From positions 38,219 through 102,218 of the forward strand of contig CAYFPI010000004.1 of assembly GCA_964344985.1 (NCBI GenBank): a stretch of 64,000 nt of DNA, written 5' to 3'. The stretch comes from Thioglobus_A sp964344985. Lineage in GTDB: Bacteria; Pseudomonadota; Gammaproteobacteria; PS1; Pseudothioglobaceae. A program made the position numbers and the translations under genes. Of the stretch, positions 7,745 through 15,258 are shown in pieces; the first letter of the stretch is position 1; every line of letters begins with the position of its first letter. Below the pieces are notes generated by a model. The model was given only the letters and a program-made list of their open reading frames with translations. It did not search any database and was not told where the DNA came from.

Positions 7745-7974
7745 ACCAACTCTGCAGGTGTGCGTGCTTTAATGGTTAATGCATGCAACTCGCCAGAATC
7801 AATTTCTTTACGTACAGCACTTCACACTAACTTTTGCCTTGCAAGCAGTGACATGCCCTCAAANNNNNNNNNNGACACCACCAAAGTAGAACAACTACAA
7901 CCATCGCCTTCCATGGTAACGGTTGCGTTTTCAATGCTTGCCTCTAGCTTTGCTTGAATCTCATCTAGTGTCAC
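7741..7974 (-). pseudogene. BolA/IbaG-family protein, broken by a scaffold gap and an in-frame stop
   Basis: On the minus strand a GTG at 7974 opens V-T-L-D-E-I-Q-A-K-L. After GDGCSCSTLVVS the 10-N gap (7864-7873) interrupts, then FEGMSLLARQKLV continues, a TGA at 7824-7822 falls in frame, and SAVRKEIDSGELHALTIKAR with TPAELV follows to a TAG. Apart from these breaks it matches IbaG/BolA (FxGMS and HALTIKAxTPxE motifs), partners of monothiol glutaredoxins in Fe-S traffic. Related proteins have Tyr where the TGA stands, 40 nt from the gap, so an assembly error is as likely as a real mutation. A GGAG lies in the 3' end of the pit gene just upstream. Confidence 0.7.
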
Positions 7975-7976
7975 AG

Positions 7977-9245
7977 CTACGCTCCAAATGCACCCTTAAG
8001 TGCAAAGAAGAATAAGATTGACATTAATGCGCCTGCTGGCAATGTAATCAACCATGATAAGAAGATTTTGTTAATTACTCGAGTGTCAAGTGCTGCCATA
8101 CCTCTAGCGATACCAACACCTAATACAGCACCCACTAGTACTTGTGTGGTTGATACTGGCAAGCCTGTACCCGATGCAATTACTACCGTCGCTGCTGCTG
8201 CCAATGTTGCTGCAAAGCCACGCGATGGTGTCAGCTGAGTAATGCCTGTACCAATGGTTGCAATGACTTTATGACCATAAGTTACCAAGCCTAATACAAT
8301 ACCACCACCACCAACTAGCAAGATTCCAACTGGTAATGAGCTCTTAGAGCCAATAATTCCACCACTTTCAATAACACCATAAATAGCTGCCAAAGGACCA
8401 ATTGCGTTTGCAACATCGTTTGATCCGTGAGCAAAAGCCATGGCTGCAGCAGTAATAATCATAAGCACGCCAAACACTCTTTCCATAGAGGTAAAATGAA
8501 ACTCCTTATTCTCTGCAGGATCAAGATGAATACGGCGAATCATAATTGTACCAATCGTAGCCACAAGCACACCAAAACCAATTGCTAGTGAATAACTTGT
8601 TGATGTATCAAAACTTAGACCAACATGTTTAAGACCTTTGAAAATCGTTACTAGCGCAATAACAAAACCTACCAAGAACATGTAAAAAGGTACGTACTTT
8701 TTAGCATTCTCAAAAGGTTTGTCAGTATCAATAACAAGGCTTTGTAAGCTTTTAAACAGCATAAAGGCAATACTACCTGCCAAAATTGGTGAAACAACCC
8801 AACTCATAGCAATTTTCCCAACCTTGCCCCAAGCAACTGCATCAACACCAACACCAACTGCTCCAAATCCAACAATAGCACCTACAATAGAGTGTGTTGT
8901 TGAAACAGGCCAGCCCAAGCTTGAGGCAATCATCAGCCAAGCTCCAGCTGCTAGTAGTGATGCCAACATACCATAAACCAACAAGTGCGGATCATCGGTA
9001 AACAATGCTGCATCTAAAATTCCTTTACGAATCGTTGCTGTTACCTCTCCACCTGCAAGCACTGCACCTGCAAACTCAAATACAACTGCAATCATAATGG
9101 CTTGTTTAATAGTAATTGCGCCAGAACCTACTGAAGTTCCCATGGCGTTTGCCACATCATTCGCACCAACACCCCATGCCATAAATAAGCCAAATAGGAT
9201 GGCTAAAATTAATAAAACATCGCCGTAATTTGCAATAATTTCCAT
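7977..9245 (-). CDS. pit: PiT-family inorganic phosphate transporter
   Basis: 422 aa, about ten to twelve membrane helices. The two PiT repeats each have the signature Gly-Asn-Asp motif: GVGANDVANAMG (about residues 25-36) in the N-terminal half and AHGSNDVANAIGP in the C-terminal half, plus paired GWPVSTTHS and GLPVSTTQV motifs. It imports phosphate with protons or sodium across the inner membrane. It lies 14 nt downstream of its PhoU-like partner and 2 nt before the bolA-like GTG, so the three may be one transcript. Confidence 0.92.
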   Translation of the reverse strand: MEIIANYGDVLLILAILFGLFMAWGVGANDVANAMGTSVGSGAITIKQAIMIAVVFEFAGAVLAGGEVTATIRKGILDAALFTDDPHLLVYGMLASLLAAGAWLMIASSLGWPVSTTHSIVGAIVGFGAVGVGVDAVAWGKVGKIAMSWVVSPILAGSIAFMLFKSLQSLVIDTDKPFENAKKYVPFYMFLVGFVIALVTIFKGLKHVGLSFDTSTSYSLAIGFGVLVATIGTIMIRRIHLDPAENKEFHFTSMERVFGVLMIITAAAMAFAHGSNDVANAIGPLAAIYGVIESGGIIGSKSSLPVGILLVGGGGIVLGLVTYGHKVIATIGTGITQLTPSRGFAATLAAAATVVIASGTGLPVSTTQVLVGAVLGVGIARGMAALDTRVINKIFLSWLITLPAGALMSILFFFALKGAFGA

Positions 9246-9259
9246 GCCAGTCTCCTATT

Positions 9260-9937
9260 TTATTTAGCTAATAATACTTCAAGACGAGAACCAACTTTTT
9301 GGGCTGCGTCTGCTAGCTCACCTAACCATTCAATGGCGCGATAATAAAACATAACATCTACTGGAGGCAGTTCTGCCTCTAATGGAAACAACTTAGCTCT
9401 GATTTCATGCTGAATCTTGTCTGATTCACTTTCAAGCTGGTTAACTTTTTCAATGATGGTATTAACCACTTTTCTCTCCCGAGTGCTGAATGCAGTTTCT
9501 AGCAATTCATCTAGCTCGTTAATAGCCTTAAGTGCCATGGCAGAAGTTTTAATACAAACTTCAGTTAATTCAATCACATCTTCAAAGATTGCATTAGGCA
9601 ATGTCATCTTGCGATTTAGCATCAAGCCAGAAACATCCTTAGTAATATTAGCAATAGAGTCTTGAATTAATAATAGATCTAATAAATCTCTACGTGAGAA
9701 AGGCATCATAAAAGTTGATGGCAGGCTCAGTCGTAGTTTTTTCTTTAAAATGTCGGCCTCGCCTTCTTTGGTGCCGATAATGGATTTAATTCTTGCGGCT
9801 TCTTCCCAGTCTTGGGCATGAATAGCAATCATAAAACTGCCTAATTCGCCGATACATGAATGCACGTGTGTCATGTGCTGTTGGAGTGGACTGATTGGTG
9901 ATTTTCCGAATAAGCCATAGATATTACTTTTTGCCAT
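9260..9937 (-). CDS. DUF47 PhoU-like protein, partner of the Pit transporter
   Basis: 225 aa, nearly all helical, with the TIGR00153/DUF47 pattern: opening NIYGLFGKSPISPLQQHM and a conserved end LGELADAAQKVGSRLEVLLAK. Members form PhoU-like helical bundles, often with bound metal, and are nearly always encoded just before a pit gene, as here. It is thought to modulate phosphate uptake. It lacks membrane segments and would be cytoplasmic. No oddities. Confidence 0.88.
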   Translation of the reverse strand: MAKSNIYGLFGKSPISPLQQHMTHVHSCIGELGSFMIAIHAQDWEEAARIKSIIGTKEGEADILKKKLRLSLPSTFMMPFSRRDLLDLLLIQDSIANITKDVSGLMLNRKMTLPNAIFEDVIELTEVCIKTSAMALKAINELDELLETAFSTRERKVVNTIIEKVNQLESESDKIQHEIRAKLFPLEAELPPVDVMFYYRAIEWLGELADAAQKVGSRLEVLLAK

Positions 9938-10039
9938 CTTCTATTCCTCTTTGTTATTAAGACATTTGCAACATGCCTTTTTGTTGTTTTTATTTTCTAC
10001 TTTCTTCAAGTGCGAATTTTCTATAAAAAAAACTAACTG

Positions 10040-10219
10040 TCAACCCCTTTTTTTATTTTTTTTTGAGCTTGAATTTTCTTGATCTTCATCAAACAAAATT
10101 CGCTGTCCTTCCCCTTCTAAATCATCATATTGACCGCTCTTAACCCCCCTTATTAAAAGGATTACCAAAACAACCCCTACAAAAATCATGCTAGGTATTA
10201 GCCAATAAATTACATCCAT
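10040..10219 (-). CDS. ccoS: Cytochrome cbb3 oxidase maturation protein CcoS
   Basis: 59 aa from ATG 10219. It begins MDVIYWLIPSMIFVGVVLVI (one membrane helix, residues about 4-24) and continues with the CcoS hallmark SGQYDDLEGEGQRIL, then a charged Lys/Ser tail. CcoS is needed to assemble the cbb3-type, high-affinity terminal oxidase. An AGAGGT ribosome-binding site lies 6 nt upstream. The ccoNOPQ/ccoGHI genes are not in this window, so here ccoS stands between the phosphate and arsenate genes. The presence of a cbb3 oxidase in the genome is implied. Confidence 0.88.
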   Translation of the reverse strand: MDVIYWLIPSMIFVGVVLVILLIRGVKSGQYDDLEGEGQRILFDEDQENSSSKKNKKRG

Positions 10220-10250
10220 TTTTTACCTCTTTATATGTTTTTATAAAACA

Positions 10251-10652
10251 TTAGCACAATTTATTTTTAACAATCGGAATGAGTTTTTCGCGAATTTCGG
10301 AAAAAGTTGTTAAAAAAGCGTCAAATTCTTGCCCATCTGGATCATCAAAACCAACATGAATCGTTTGAGTTTTTCCAGGGAAAGTTGGGCAAGTTTCTTG
10401 CGCATTTCCACAAACAGTTACCACCAAGTCAAATTGAGTATCCATTACTGTTTCAATTACCTTGGAGCGATAATCATCACGCCACATATTGTTTTGTTCT
10501 AAAACTTTTTTTGCATTTGGGTTTACTCTACCACTAGCAGCAACTCCGCTAGAATACGCTTCAACACACTCTGACAAATCGTGGTTGATTAATGCCTCGG
10601 CAATAATTGAACGACAACTATTCCCTGTGCATAAAATTAATACTTTCTTCAT
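10251..10652 (-). CDS. arsC: Arsenate reductase ArsC, low-molecular-weight phosphatase type
   Basis: 133 aa. The P-loop CTGNSCRS (residues 8-15) contains the nucleophilic Cys. The redox pair expected of thioredoxin-coupled ArsC is at VTVCGNAQETCP (Cys near 80 and 87). The DPD-type segment FDDPDG also fits. It would reduce arsenate to arsenite in the cytoplasm. It begins 2 nt after the aquaporin gene, so the arsenite formed could leave through that channel. No arsR or arsB/acr3 gene is adjacent. Confidence 0.85.
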   Translation of the reverse strand: MKKVLILCTGNSCRSIIAEALINHDLSECVEAYSSGVAASGRVNPNAKKVLEQNNMWRDDYRSKVIETVMDTQFDLVVTVCGNAQETCPTFPGKTQTIHVGFDDPDGQEFDAFLTTFSEIREKLIPIVKNKLC

Positions 10653-10654
10653 TA

Positions 10655-11320
10655 TTATTTATTCTCAATTAATTTTGTAAAAACTAGCGCTGCTAATGCT
10701 GCACCTAAAATAGTGGCCACTATATAGAGCCATAAACTCTCAAGATTACCACTCACCAATGCAGGGCCAATAGAGCGTGCAGGATTCATGCTTGCTCCAG
10801 TAATAGGCCCTGCAAACATTGCCTCAAGGCCAACTGTAAATCCAATAGCAACACCGGCAAAATCCTTGATTGCCTTACCATGTACTGCTGAACTACTAAT
10901 AACCAGCATCAAAATAAAAGTTAGAATGAACTCAAACCAAAAAGATTGCGCCTCAGACCCATGAGGTAGTGTCGCACCCAAATACGCTACCTGTTGCATT
11001 GAGGTAATATCTTCGAACAATAAAAAATACAAACTATAACTAGCCAAAATAGCGCCTAACACTTGGGCCATGATGTAAGGTAATACTTTTGATTTATTAA
11101 ACTCACCCATGAGCCAAAAAGCAATACTGACCGCTGGATTAAAGTGCGCACCAGAAACATGACCAAAACTATAAATCAACGCCACAATCACAAAACCAAA
11201 AGTAAGTGCGATACCAGTATGCCCTGACTCGCCAGTTAGCGCACCAATAGCCATAGCGCCCGTGCCAGCAAATACTAATATATAAGTACCTAAAAATTCT
11301 GCAATTAAACTCTTTTTCAT
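10655..11320 (-). CDS. Aquaporin/aquaglyceroporin, probable arsenite channel (AqpS-like)
   Basis: 221 aa with six membrane helices and the two pore half-helices of the MIP family: HFNPAVS (about residue 61) and SMNPARS (about 177). The conserved AEFLGTYILVFAGTGA start is present. Coupling to arsC recalls Sinorhizobium, where AqpS replaces the arsenite pump and lets arsenite leave down its gradient. That role is inferred from the operon; water or small-solute transport is possible without it. It is the first gene of the pair. Confidence 0.8.
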   Translation of the reverse strand: MKKSLIAEFLGTYILVFAGTGAMAIGALTGESGHTGIALTFGFVIVALIYSFGHVSGAHFNPAVSIAFWLMGEFNKSKVLPYIMAQVLGAILASYSLYFLLFEDITSMQQVAYLGATLPHGSEAQSFWFEFILTFILMLVISSSAVHGKAIKDFAGVAIGFTVGLEAMFAGPITGASMNPARSIGPALVSGNLESLWLYIVATILGAALAALVFTKLIENK

Positions 11321-11383
11321 GAATTCTTATTATAAAAAAATTAAAACGTATTTTTTGTATTATTTAAACCATGGCAACAATAC

Positions 11384-11992
11384 TTATGAAAAACTCAAAA
11401 GCAAACCAACAATAATCATAACACTGCCACTAATTTGATTAATGCGCTCATCCATACCAGGTTTGGCAATTAGTGTTTTGATTTGACCAGTGGCTAAATT
11501 AATCAAACTTATGCCCACCAACAAACCCGTGCCAACCGTTAACAATATCTCAATACCATGAATAAAATTCACATTTGACAAATTGATAAATGCCGGCAGT
11601 ATTGCAATATAGAAAATCATAACTTTCGGATTGGTTAAGCTAATTAACAACCCAGTTAAAAATTCTTTAATATTTGATTTTTGACTAGATGTAGATCCAA
11701 GTTTAACTTTATGCGCTGTCCAGGTACTATAACCAAGATATATCAAATAAAGTCCGCCCAGTATTCTAATGTGGTTCATTATCGGTGTTACCATTTCTGC
11801 AAACAAGTCTAGGGAAAAGATAACCGCTACCAGATAAACCAAATCTCCCAACACCATGCCAAATGATAAGTAAAAAGCTGAAAAAAAACCTTGCGACATG
11901 CTTTTTGCAAAAACTGCCAAAGTGCCTGGACCAGGTGAGACTACAAACACAAAAGCAATGAAAAATAACGCTAAAAAATCTGAAATACTCAT
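11384..11992 (-). CDS. LysE/RhtB-family amino-acid exporter (second of a tandem pair)
   Basis: 202 aa, six predicted membrane helices, with the family N-terminus FVVSPGPGTLAVFAKS (residues about 16-31) and the central LTNPKVMIFYIAILPAF motif. LysE/RhtB proteins export amino acids or related metabolites by proton antiport. It follows its paralogue with a 3-nt gap and is exactly the same length, suggesting an old tandem duplication. The substrate cannot be read from sequence. Confidence 0.85.
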   Translation of the reverse strand: MSISDFLALFFIAFVFVVSPGPGTLAVFAKSMSQGFFSAFYLSFGMVLGDLVYLVAVIFSLDLFAEMVTPIMNHIRILGGLYLIYLGYSTWTAHKVKLGSTSSQKSNIKEFLTGLLISLTNPKVMIFYIAILPAFINLSNVNFIHGIEILLTVGTGLLVGISLINLATGQIKTLIAKPGMDERINQISGSVMIIVGLLLSFS

Positions 11993-11995
11993 GGC

Positions 11996-12604
11996 TTAAT
12001 ATAATGCCACAAAAACACCCACCAACATCATAGTAATACCGGTTATCTCATTTACTCTTTTAATAACTTTTGGATTTTCAATATGTTGGCGTAATTTAAG
12101 CCCAACAATATTAGCAATACTAAGTGAGAATAAAACTGTAATACCAACCACTATAATGACCTCTACAGAAGTCGATGAGTCAATATTTTCTAGATTTATA
12201 AAGAGTGGTAGAAACGATAAATAATAAATCATGGTTTTTGGATTTGTGCCGCCAACAACAACCCCTGCTATGAATAATTTTATAACTGACTGCTTGTCTG
12301 CACTATTTTCAAAATTAACACCCTTAGCTCTAAATTGCATATAGCCAATATATAAAAGATACATTGCTCCAAAAATCTTAATATAAAGCATTGACTGATC
12401 AATCAGTTGCGCCAAAACACCCAGTGCAAAAATAGCAATGGATACATATAACATATCAGTAATGGTATGACCGATAGATAGCCACAATGCTGGGGCGGCG
12501 CCAAACCTTGTGGCTGTTGCTAGAACTGCAAAAATACCTGGTCCGGGCGATATAGCATAGACAAACGTTGCTAGCGCTAAAGACAGTAGTGTGAGTATAT
12601 CCAT
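11996..12604 (-). CDS. LysE/RhtB-family amino-acid exporter (first of a tandem pair)
   Basis: 202 aa with the same topology as its neighbour: YAISPGPGIFAVLATA near the N-terminus and GGTNPKTMIYYLSFLPLF in the middle. The two copies have clearly diverged while keeping length and motifs, so they may form a heteromer or have different substrates; that is inference. The gene is divergent from accA, with a 44-bp shared promoter region. Confidence 0.85.
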   Translation of the reverse strand: MDILTLLSLALATFVYAISPGPGIFAVLATATRFGAAPALWLSIGHTITDMLYVSIAIFALGVLAQLIDQSMLYIKIFGAMYLLYIGYMQFRAKGVNFENSADKQSVIKLFIAGVVVGGTNPKTMIYYLSFLPLFINLENIDSSTSVEVIIVVGITVLFSLSIANIVGLKLRQHIENPKVIKRVNEITGITMMLVGVFVALY

Positions 12605-12648
12605 CTGCTATAATTTAAAAATATTATTAAAACAAATTTTAACTTGAT

Positions 12649-13599
12649 ATGAATTTAGATTATCTTGATTTTGAACAGCCAATTGCTGATTTAGAAGGCA
12701 AAATTGAAGCGCTTTGTAGTATTAAAGACAAGGCAGATATTGTTAAAGAAATGGAGGCGCTTAAATCAAAAAGTGCAACACTAACCAAGAAAATATTCTC
12801 TTCATTAGATGACTGGCAAATTTCACAATTAGCACGCCATCCAAAACGCCTATACACGCTAGATTACATCAACGAAGTATTTGATGAGTTTACTGAATTA
12901 CATGGCGATAGAGCCTATGCAGATGATCACGCTATTGTTGGTGGCATTGCTAAATTAGATGGCAAGCCAGTTATGTTTATTGGCCAACAAAAAGGCCGAA
13001 CCACACAAGAAAAACTAAAGCACAATTTTGGCATGCCACGCCCTGAAGGTTATAGAAAAGCTCTACGCTTGATGAAACTAGCCGAAAAATTCTCAATGCC
13101 AATCATTACTTTTATTGATACACCGGGCGCCTACCCAGGTATTGGTGCTGAAGAAAGAGGGCAAAGTGAAGCCATTGCTAGAAATCTATTTGAAATGTCT
13201 ACATTAAAAACGCCAATTATTTCAGTGGTTATTGGCGAGGGTGGCTCAGGTGGTGCGTTAGCCATTGGTGTAGCAGACACTATGATGATGTTTGAATATT
13301 CAATTTATTCAGTTATCTCTCCTGAAGGTTGTGCGTCAATTCTTTATAAAGACGCTGCAAAGGCCAATATTGCGGCTGAATCTTTAAAACTTACTTCAGA
13401 ACATCTAAAAAAAGAAGGTCTAATTGATGAGATTATTGCTGAGCCATTAGGCGGTATTCACCGCAACCCAGATGAGGCAAGGCAATTATTAAAGGCTGCA
13501 CTGATTGAACAAGTATCAGCACTTGAATCTAAATCGGTTGATGCTTTATTGCAAAATCGACAAGATAAATTACTAAGCTTTGGACGATTTAAAGACTAA
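12649..13599 (+). CDS. accA: Acetyl-CoA carboxylase carboxyltransferase subunit alpha
   Basis: 316 aa, normal length. N-terminal helical region (FEQPIADLEGKIEAL), then the crotonase-like carboxyltransferase core with the oxyanion-hole segments DTPGAYPGIGAEERGQSEAI and GEGGSGGALAI. With AccD it transfers CO2 from carboxybiotin to acetyl-CoA, the first committed step of fatty-acid synthesis. The 3' end overlaps the start of tilS by about 20 nt, a coupling also common in other gammaproteobacteria. Confidence 0.95.
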   Translation: MNLDYLDFEQPIADLEGKIEALCSIKDKADIVKEMEALKSKSATLTKKIFSSLDDWQISQLARHPKRLYTLDYINEVFDEFTELHGDRAYADDHAIVGGIAKLDGKPVMFIGQQKGRTTQEKLKHNFGMPRPEGYRKALRLMKLAEKFSMPIITFIDTPGAYPGIGAEERGQSEAIARNLFEMSTLKTPIISVVIGEGGSGGALAIGVADTMMMFEYSIYSVISPEGCASILYKDAAKANIAAESLKLTSEHLKKEGLIDEIIAEPLGGIHRNPDEARQLLKAALIEQVSALESKSVDALLQNRQDKLLSFGRFKD

Positions 13600-14755
13600 A
13601 GATCTCTATCTTGAGGGCAAGCAAATTGTCCTCGGCTTAAGTGGCGGTATTGATTCAATTGTACTGCTTCACTATCTTCACTTACATTACCCAAAACATT
13701 TAAGAGCTATTCACTGCAACCATCACCTATCTCAACATGCAGATAATTGGTCAGGGTTCTGTCAAGAATTATGCGCAACACTTAACATTCCATTCTCAAG
13801 CATTAGTTTAAATATAGAAAAAGACGCTAATTTAGAAGAAAATGCACGTAAAAAACGATATTATTCATTATCGTGCAACTTAGGAGAAAATGAAGTGCTG
13901 TGCACAGCTCATCATCAAGATGATCAGGCTGAAACCTTACTGTTGCAATTGTTTCGTGGCTCTGGTGTAGCTGGACTGGCTTCTATGCCAAAAGAAAAAC
14001 CGCTGGGTAAAGGCACTCATTATCGCCCTATGCTGAGTATTCAAAAACAACAAATACTGGATTATGCAAAAAAACATCATCTCAACTGGATTGAAGATGA
14101 TAGCAACAATAATACCAATTTTAGAAGAAATTACCTACGTTTAGACATAATTCCACAGCTGTCAAAAGTTTATAAAAATTTAACAAAAACCTTATATCGC
14201 GGTGCAAAACACCAGTCAGAAGCCTTAAAGCTCTCCCGTGAGCTGGCTGATATTGATCTTCAAAATAATAACATTGTTAATGACAGTGGCAGAATTAATA
14301 TTAACGCACTAAAAACATTAGAAATCCACCGAATTAAAAATATTTTGCGTCATCACTTAAGTTTGATGAATTTTTTAGCGCCAAGCGATAAAGTCATGGA
14401 TCAAATTATAGATTTACTAAACGCCAAAGAAGATGCTCAACCTTTGGTTAGCTGGGAGACATTTGAAATTCGTCGCTACCAATCAGAACTTTATTTTATT
14501 AATAAACAAGAGGATAAAAAACCAGATAATTGCCCTATTTATGAAGAATTGCAAAATTTGCCAAATTTTTCTATTCGTTATCGAACCGAAGGGCAACGCA
14601 TTAAATTACCAGGAAAAACCCACTCTCAATCACTTAAAAAAGTCTTGCAAGATGCAAACATCCCACCTTGGGAGAGAAATTCACTAAAAATGTATTATAT
14701 TGACGATGAATTGCGCGCCATGGAGCGTCTTGGATCAATGGAACATGCAGAATAA
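13580..14755 (+). CDS. tilS: tRNA(Ile)-lysidine synthase TilS
   Basis: 391 aa from a TTG at 13580 inside the end of accA; no ATG or GTG occurs before the conserved core, so TTG is taken. The PP-loop is VLGLSGGIDSIVLLHYL (ATP-binding SGGxDS), followed by CNHHLS, TAHHQDDQAET and LFRGSGVAGL. The C-terminal tRNA-binding domain includes RTEGQRIKLPG and KKVLQDANIPPW. It modifies the CAU anticodon of tRNA-Ile2 so it reads AUA; the matching tRNA gene is in this window at 30747-30823. Confidence 0.93.
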   Translation: MDDLKTKDLYLEGKQIVLGLSGGIDSIVLLHYLHLHYPKHLRAIHCNHHLSQHADNWSGFCQELCATLNIPFSSISLNIEKDANLEENARKKRYYSLSCNLGENEVLCTAHHQDDQAETLLLQLFRGSGVAGLASMPKEKPLGKGTHYRPMLSIQKQQILDYAKKHHLNWIEDDSNNNTNFRRNYLRLDIIPQLSKVYKNLTKTLYRGAKHQSEALKLSRELADIDLQNNNIVNDSGRININALKTLEIHRIKNILRHHLSLMNFLAPSDKVMDQIIDLLNAKEDAQPLVSWETFEIRRYQSELYFINKQEDKKPDNCPIYEELQNLPNFSIRYRTEGQRIKLPGKTHSQSLKKVLQDANIPPWERNSLKMYYIDDELRAMERLGSMEHAE

Positions 14756-14762
14756 ACCCTTG

Positions 14763-15209
14763 CTACTGATAAGGATTGGCTATTTGCATTTTTTCTAAAA
14801 TTTTTACCTCAAGATCTTCCATTGTTTTGGCTTCACTTTCTGTCATATGGTCATAACCTAATAAATGTAGGGTGCCGTGGACTGCCATGTGAACTAAATG
14901 ATCATTAAATGCCTTTTGTTGCTCATTTGCTTCTTCTAACACCACATCTGTACAAATAACCACATCACCCAAAATAGACTCATCAATTTCAACAGGAAGA
15001 TCACTTGGAAAAGACAAGACATTGGTTGGTTTATCTTTATAGCGATAAGTCTTGTTTAGCGCTTGAATTTCACTCTTGTTAACAATTCTAATTAACAGTT
15101 CGCCCTCTCCCCTGTCTAAGTCATTAATCACTTGTTGCAAAGTATCAATAAGATTTTGCTCATCAATTAAATCATCATCGATAGTGTTTTGAATAACAAT
15201 CACATTCAA
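14763..15209 (-). CDS. ybeY: Endoribonuclease YbeY
   Basis: 148 aa. The zinc site motif HxxxHxxxxxH is intact in HMAVHGTLHLLGYDH (about residues 109-123), and the upstream NVLSFPSDLP and LGDVVIC segments are typical. YbeY acts in 16S rRNA 3'-end maturation and 70S quality control. It is convergent with tilS (7-nt gap) and divergent from priA. No ybeZ or corC neighbour is present here, unlike in E. coli. Confidence 0.92.
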   Translation of the reverse strand: MNVIVIQNTIDDDLIDEQNLIDTLQQVINDLDRGEGELLIRIVNKSEIQALNKTYRYKDKPTNVLSFPSDLPVEIDESILGDVVICTDVVLEEANEQQKAFNDHLVHMAVHGTLHLLGYDHMTESEAKTMEDLEVKILEKMQIANPYQ

Positions 15210-15258
15210 TATTTAGAATAAAATGATTTTTATTTTACCCATATAAAATTACCTCTCA

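Noticed and set aside
7822..7824. TGA as a selenocysteine codon in the BolA-like gene
   Set aside because: BolA proteins have no known selenocysteine site, relatives have Tyr, and the position is 40 nt from an assembly gap.
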